From a virus, in IMG/VR virus record IMGVR_UViG_3300034101_001080, positions 1 through 38,658 of that record: DNA of 38,658 bases; one strand, 5' to 3'. The position numbers and the translations under genes were made by a program. Positions 37,442 through 38,658 of the stretch are shown here, in pieces (within the stretch, counting starts at the first letter, position 1; every line of letters starts with the position of its first letter). The notes under the pieces were generated by a model that was not told the DNA's origin, did not search any database, and saw only the letters and a list, made by a program, of their open reading frames with translations.

Positions 37442-37992
37442 TGTCGCTACCGATCGTACCGATCAAGTTCTGCGAACACATCAAGGGAAAAAAGCCGAGC
37501 GAAATTACCCCGGCAATGCTTCGAAAGTTATCCACAGGTGGACAGATGCACCATTGTGCTGCTCGTGCATTCGAAGCAATGGTTGCAAAAGCAAAGGCAG
37601 ATGGGGTGGTTATCAAACCCACTTCAAGCGGTGACACATTCCGCAGTATCGACCAACAACTCAAAGGATTTCTGCAACGCTACAGCGAGACCGATACTGG
37701 TACAGGAAAGACACGCACATACAAGGGTAAGAAGTGGTTCCTCAAGCCAGGCAATGCACCTCTTGCAGCTCCTGAAGATGATCCGAAGAAATGCTCGCGT
37801 CACATGCTTGGCATTGCTGTCGACATTGCTAACGCTAATGGCAAGATTCTTGAGTGGATGAAGAACAACATTGCTGCATTTGGATTCTCGTGGGAAGTTG
37901 TGCCTGAAGAACCATGGCACATCCGCTGGGTAGATAGCACCCCATCACAGGCTGTCCTCGATTACGAGGCAACACTGGCGCCTAAGGCATAA
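37441..37992 (+). CDS. Endolysin: M15-type peptidase (VanY/D-Ala-D-Ala carboxypeptidase-like)
   Basis: The 183-residue product is a zinc peptidase of the M15 family. The motifs are TSSGDTFRS (residues 61-69), SRHMLGIAVD with ligands H121 and D128, and EPWHIRW with E157 and H160, completing the zinc site. The N-terminal part (about 1-58) has an ITPAMLRKLSTGGQMHHCAA helix pair, seen in actinobacterial phage endolysins of this type. It lacks a signal peptide and therefore needs the holin to reach the wall. It would cut peptide bonds of peptidoglycan. The enzyme complements the secreted transglycosylase at 3818. Confidence 0.9.
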   Translation: MSLPIVPIKFCEHIKGKKPSEITPAMLRKLSTGGQMHHCAARAFEAMVAKAKADGVVIKPTSSGDTFRSIDQQLKGFLQRYSETDTGTGKTRTYKGKKWFLKPGNAPLAAPEDDPKKCSRHMLGIAVDIANANGKILEWMKNNIAAFGFSWEVVPEEPWHIRWVDSTPSQAVLDYEATLAPKA

Positions 37993-37996
37993 CCTT

Positions 37997-38200
37997 GTGG
38001 ATGGTGGCGTCGCTATCGTACTTGCTGCTGCTGTTACTGGTTCTTTTAGTTTGCTAACTGTGCTTGTGCAGAAGTTCCGCAAAGAGAACGCCCGTGATCA
38101 CGACGTGGTTATGGGGATGCTCAAGTACATGCACAAGTCTGTAATCCGTACAGAGGGCAAGTTAGACAAGCACATCGAGGATCACAACAGAAAGATCTGA
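37997..38200 (+). CDS. Small membrane protein of the lysis cassette, 67 residues
   Basis: The start GTG 37997 gives MDGGVAIVLAAAVTGSFSLL as the N-terminus, one membrane helix (about 4-24), followed by a charged helical tail (QKFRKENARDHDVVMGMLKY, then KLDKHIEDHN). A single helix with a cytoplasmic coiled-coil-like tail resembles small accessory lysis or antiholin proteins. The ribosome binding site is weak (AAGG about nine bases upstream). It is the last gene before the terminator. Function inferred from position. Confidence 0.6.
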   Translation: MDGGVAIVLAAAVTGSFSLLTVLVQKFRKENARDHDVVMGMLKYMHKSVIRTEGKLDKHIEDHNRKI

Positions 38201-38397
38201 GTGCCCCCCGTCGGGTTGCCACAGTCCGACTCCCTAAACAAATTCACAGCGCCCAGCCACACGACATGGCTGACTACCCAGGTTCCCCTGTTTACTGCCC
38301 ACCCCCTGCGACAAGGGCACACACATGCGACTAGCCAGTTGTTGATCGAACACGATATACCCCTACCCAAACTTTTGCAACCTGTGTGTTAATGTTT
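38201..38397 (+). other. Gap after the lysis cassette
   Basis: No gene seen in 197 bases. One stem-loop CAGCCA/TGGCTG at 38254-38259/38267-38272 is present, and a GTCGG/CCGAC pair near 38210. No repeats shared with the promoter regions at 5550 and 9894 were found. Confidence 0.5.
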
Positions 38398-38425
38398 CCT
38401 CCGTCACTCGGGGGCTTTGGTTTTT
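38398..38425 (+). terminator. Intrinsic terminator after the lysis genes
   Basis: CCTCCG (38398-38403) pairs with CGGGGG (38409-38414) across a five-base loop (one G-T pair), followed by CTTTGGTTTTT, a T-rich stretch. An overlapping alternative pairing of GTCACTCGG (38403-38411) with CCGGGTGAC (38441-38449) is also possible. It ends the late transcript before the helix-turn-helix gene. Confidence 0.65.
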
Positions 38426-38471
38426 CCCTTCCTTGGGCCTCCGGGTGACACCTACATACGGAAGGAAACCA

Positions 38472-38658
38472 ATGAGTAAATTCACAGAAGTACTGTCAAC
38501 TAGACAGCATGTTCCAGCTCAAGACAAAATTAAAAATGCTCTTGACGAAGAATCATACAACGACTTCATGGAAGCAATGAAGAATCCTGGGATAACAGCA
38601 GCAGCTATCTGTCGTGCACTAAAAGATCTTGGTGTCGAAGTATCTGTAATGAGCATAC
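38472..38658 (+). CDS. Small helix-turn-helix protein, N-terminal part (continues at 1)
   Basis: ATG 38472 follows GGAAGGAAACC. The frame stays open to the end and continues at base 128 of the window after the 127-base repeat, giving a 68-residue product that ends at 147. The first 20 residues are polar (MSKFTEVLSTRQHVPAQDKI), the rest is the helix-turn-helix described at the start. It lies just after the terminator, so it is the first gene of the early transcript, which suggests a regulatory role. Transcription would need a promoter within 38201-38471 that was not recognised clearly. Confidence 0.75.
   Translation, partial: MSKFTEVLSTRQHVPAQDKIKNALDEESYNDFMEAMKNPGITAAAICRALKDLGVEVSVMSI
38532..38658. 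repeat. Terminal direct repeat, right copy
   Basis: Identical to 1-127. See the left copy. Removing one copy gives a circle of about 38,531 bases in which the helix-turn-helix gene is whole. Confidence 0.95.

Noticed and set aside
1-38658. Prophage
   Set aside because: No integrase, excisionase, repressor, attachment site or flanking host gene was seen, and the ends close on each other.

Overview
This window is a nearly complete genome of a tailed bacteriophage. All recognisable genes lie on the + strand. The first 127 bases (1-127) are repeated exactly at the end (38532-38658), and one small helix-turn-helix gene runs across that junction (38472-38658 continuing into 1-147). The contig is therefore circular or circularly permuted, with about 38,531 unique bases. 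A WhiB-type iron-sulfur regulator (4346-4648) points to an actinobacterial host. The Thr/Ser/Val/Pro-rich stalk of the surface protein at 35539-37026 resembles secreted proteins of Acidimicrobiia, so an aquatic actinobacterium of that kind is a reasonable but unproven host. No integrase, repressor, DNA polymerase, primase, helicase or tRNA was recognised.

Layout. (1) 1-5547, early genes: metallophosphoesterase, a YqaJ-type exonuclease beside a probable single-strand annealing protein (a two-gene recombination unit), a possible PD-(D/E)XK nuclease, a secreted lytic transglycosylase, WhiB and several small zinc-ribbon proteins. (2) 5550-9893, an accessory cassette: a MoxR/CobS-like AAA+ ATPase, a 158-residue partner and a CobT-like VWA/MIDAS protein, followed by small acidic and basic proteins. 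It has its own promoter region and a 200-base chain of stem-loops in front of the ATPase. A diverged copy of the promoter region (9894-10078) lies on its other side and drives a small gene that ends in an 18-bp hairpin (10359-10398). (3) 10399-10762: structured non-coding DNA. (4) 10763-27606, packaging and head: ADP-ribosyltransferase-like protein (tentative), large terminase with an N-terminal helix-turn-helix, a histone-H1-like Lys/Ala/Pro protein, portal, a 1676-residue virion-associated protein with three accompanying proteins, scaffold and an N4-gp56-type major capsid protein, followed by a clear terminator. (5) 27695-35545, tail and fibres: a repeat-rich fibre, three basic conserved proteins, tail adaptor and nozzle proteins like those of podoviruses, and a fibronectin-III/glycine-rich fibre. 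No tape-measure or tail-tube gene of siphovirus type was recognised, so a short-tailed virion is the best reading. (6) 35539-38200: a host-like membrane-anchored surface protein, then the lysis cassette (small membrane protein, holin, M15 peptidase, membrane protein), ending in a terminator at 38398-38425.

The genes are packed tightly. Many join by TAATG or ATGA stop/start overlaps, which implies translational coupling along long transcripts. Four candidate promoters share an extended -10 element (TGN followed by a TATNNT-like hexamer). The most notable material is the AAA+/VWA cassette with its structured leader and flanking duplicated promoters, and the host-like surface protein. Functions here are read from motifs and gene order only. 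No database search was possible.
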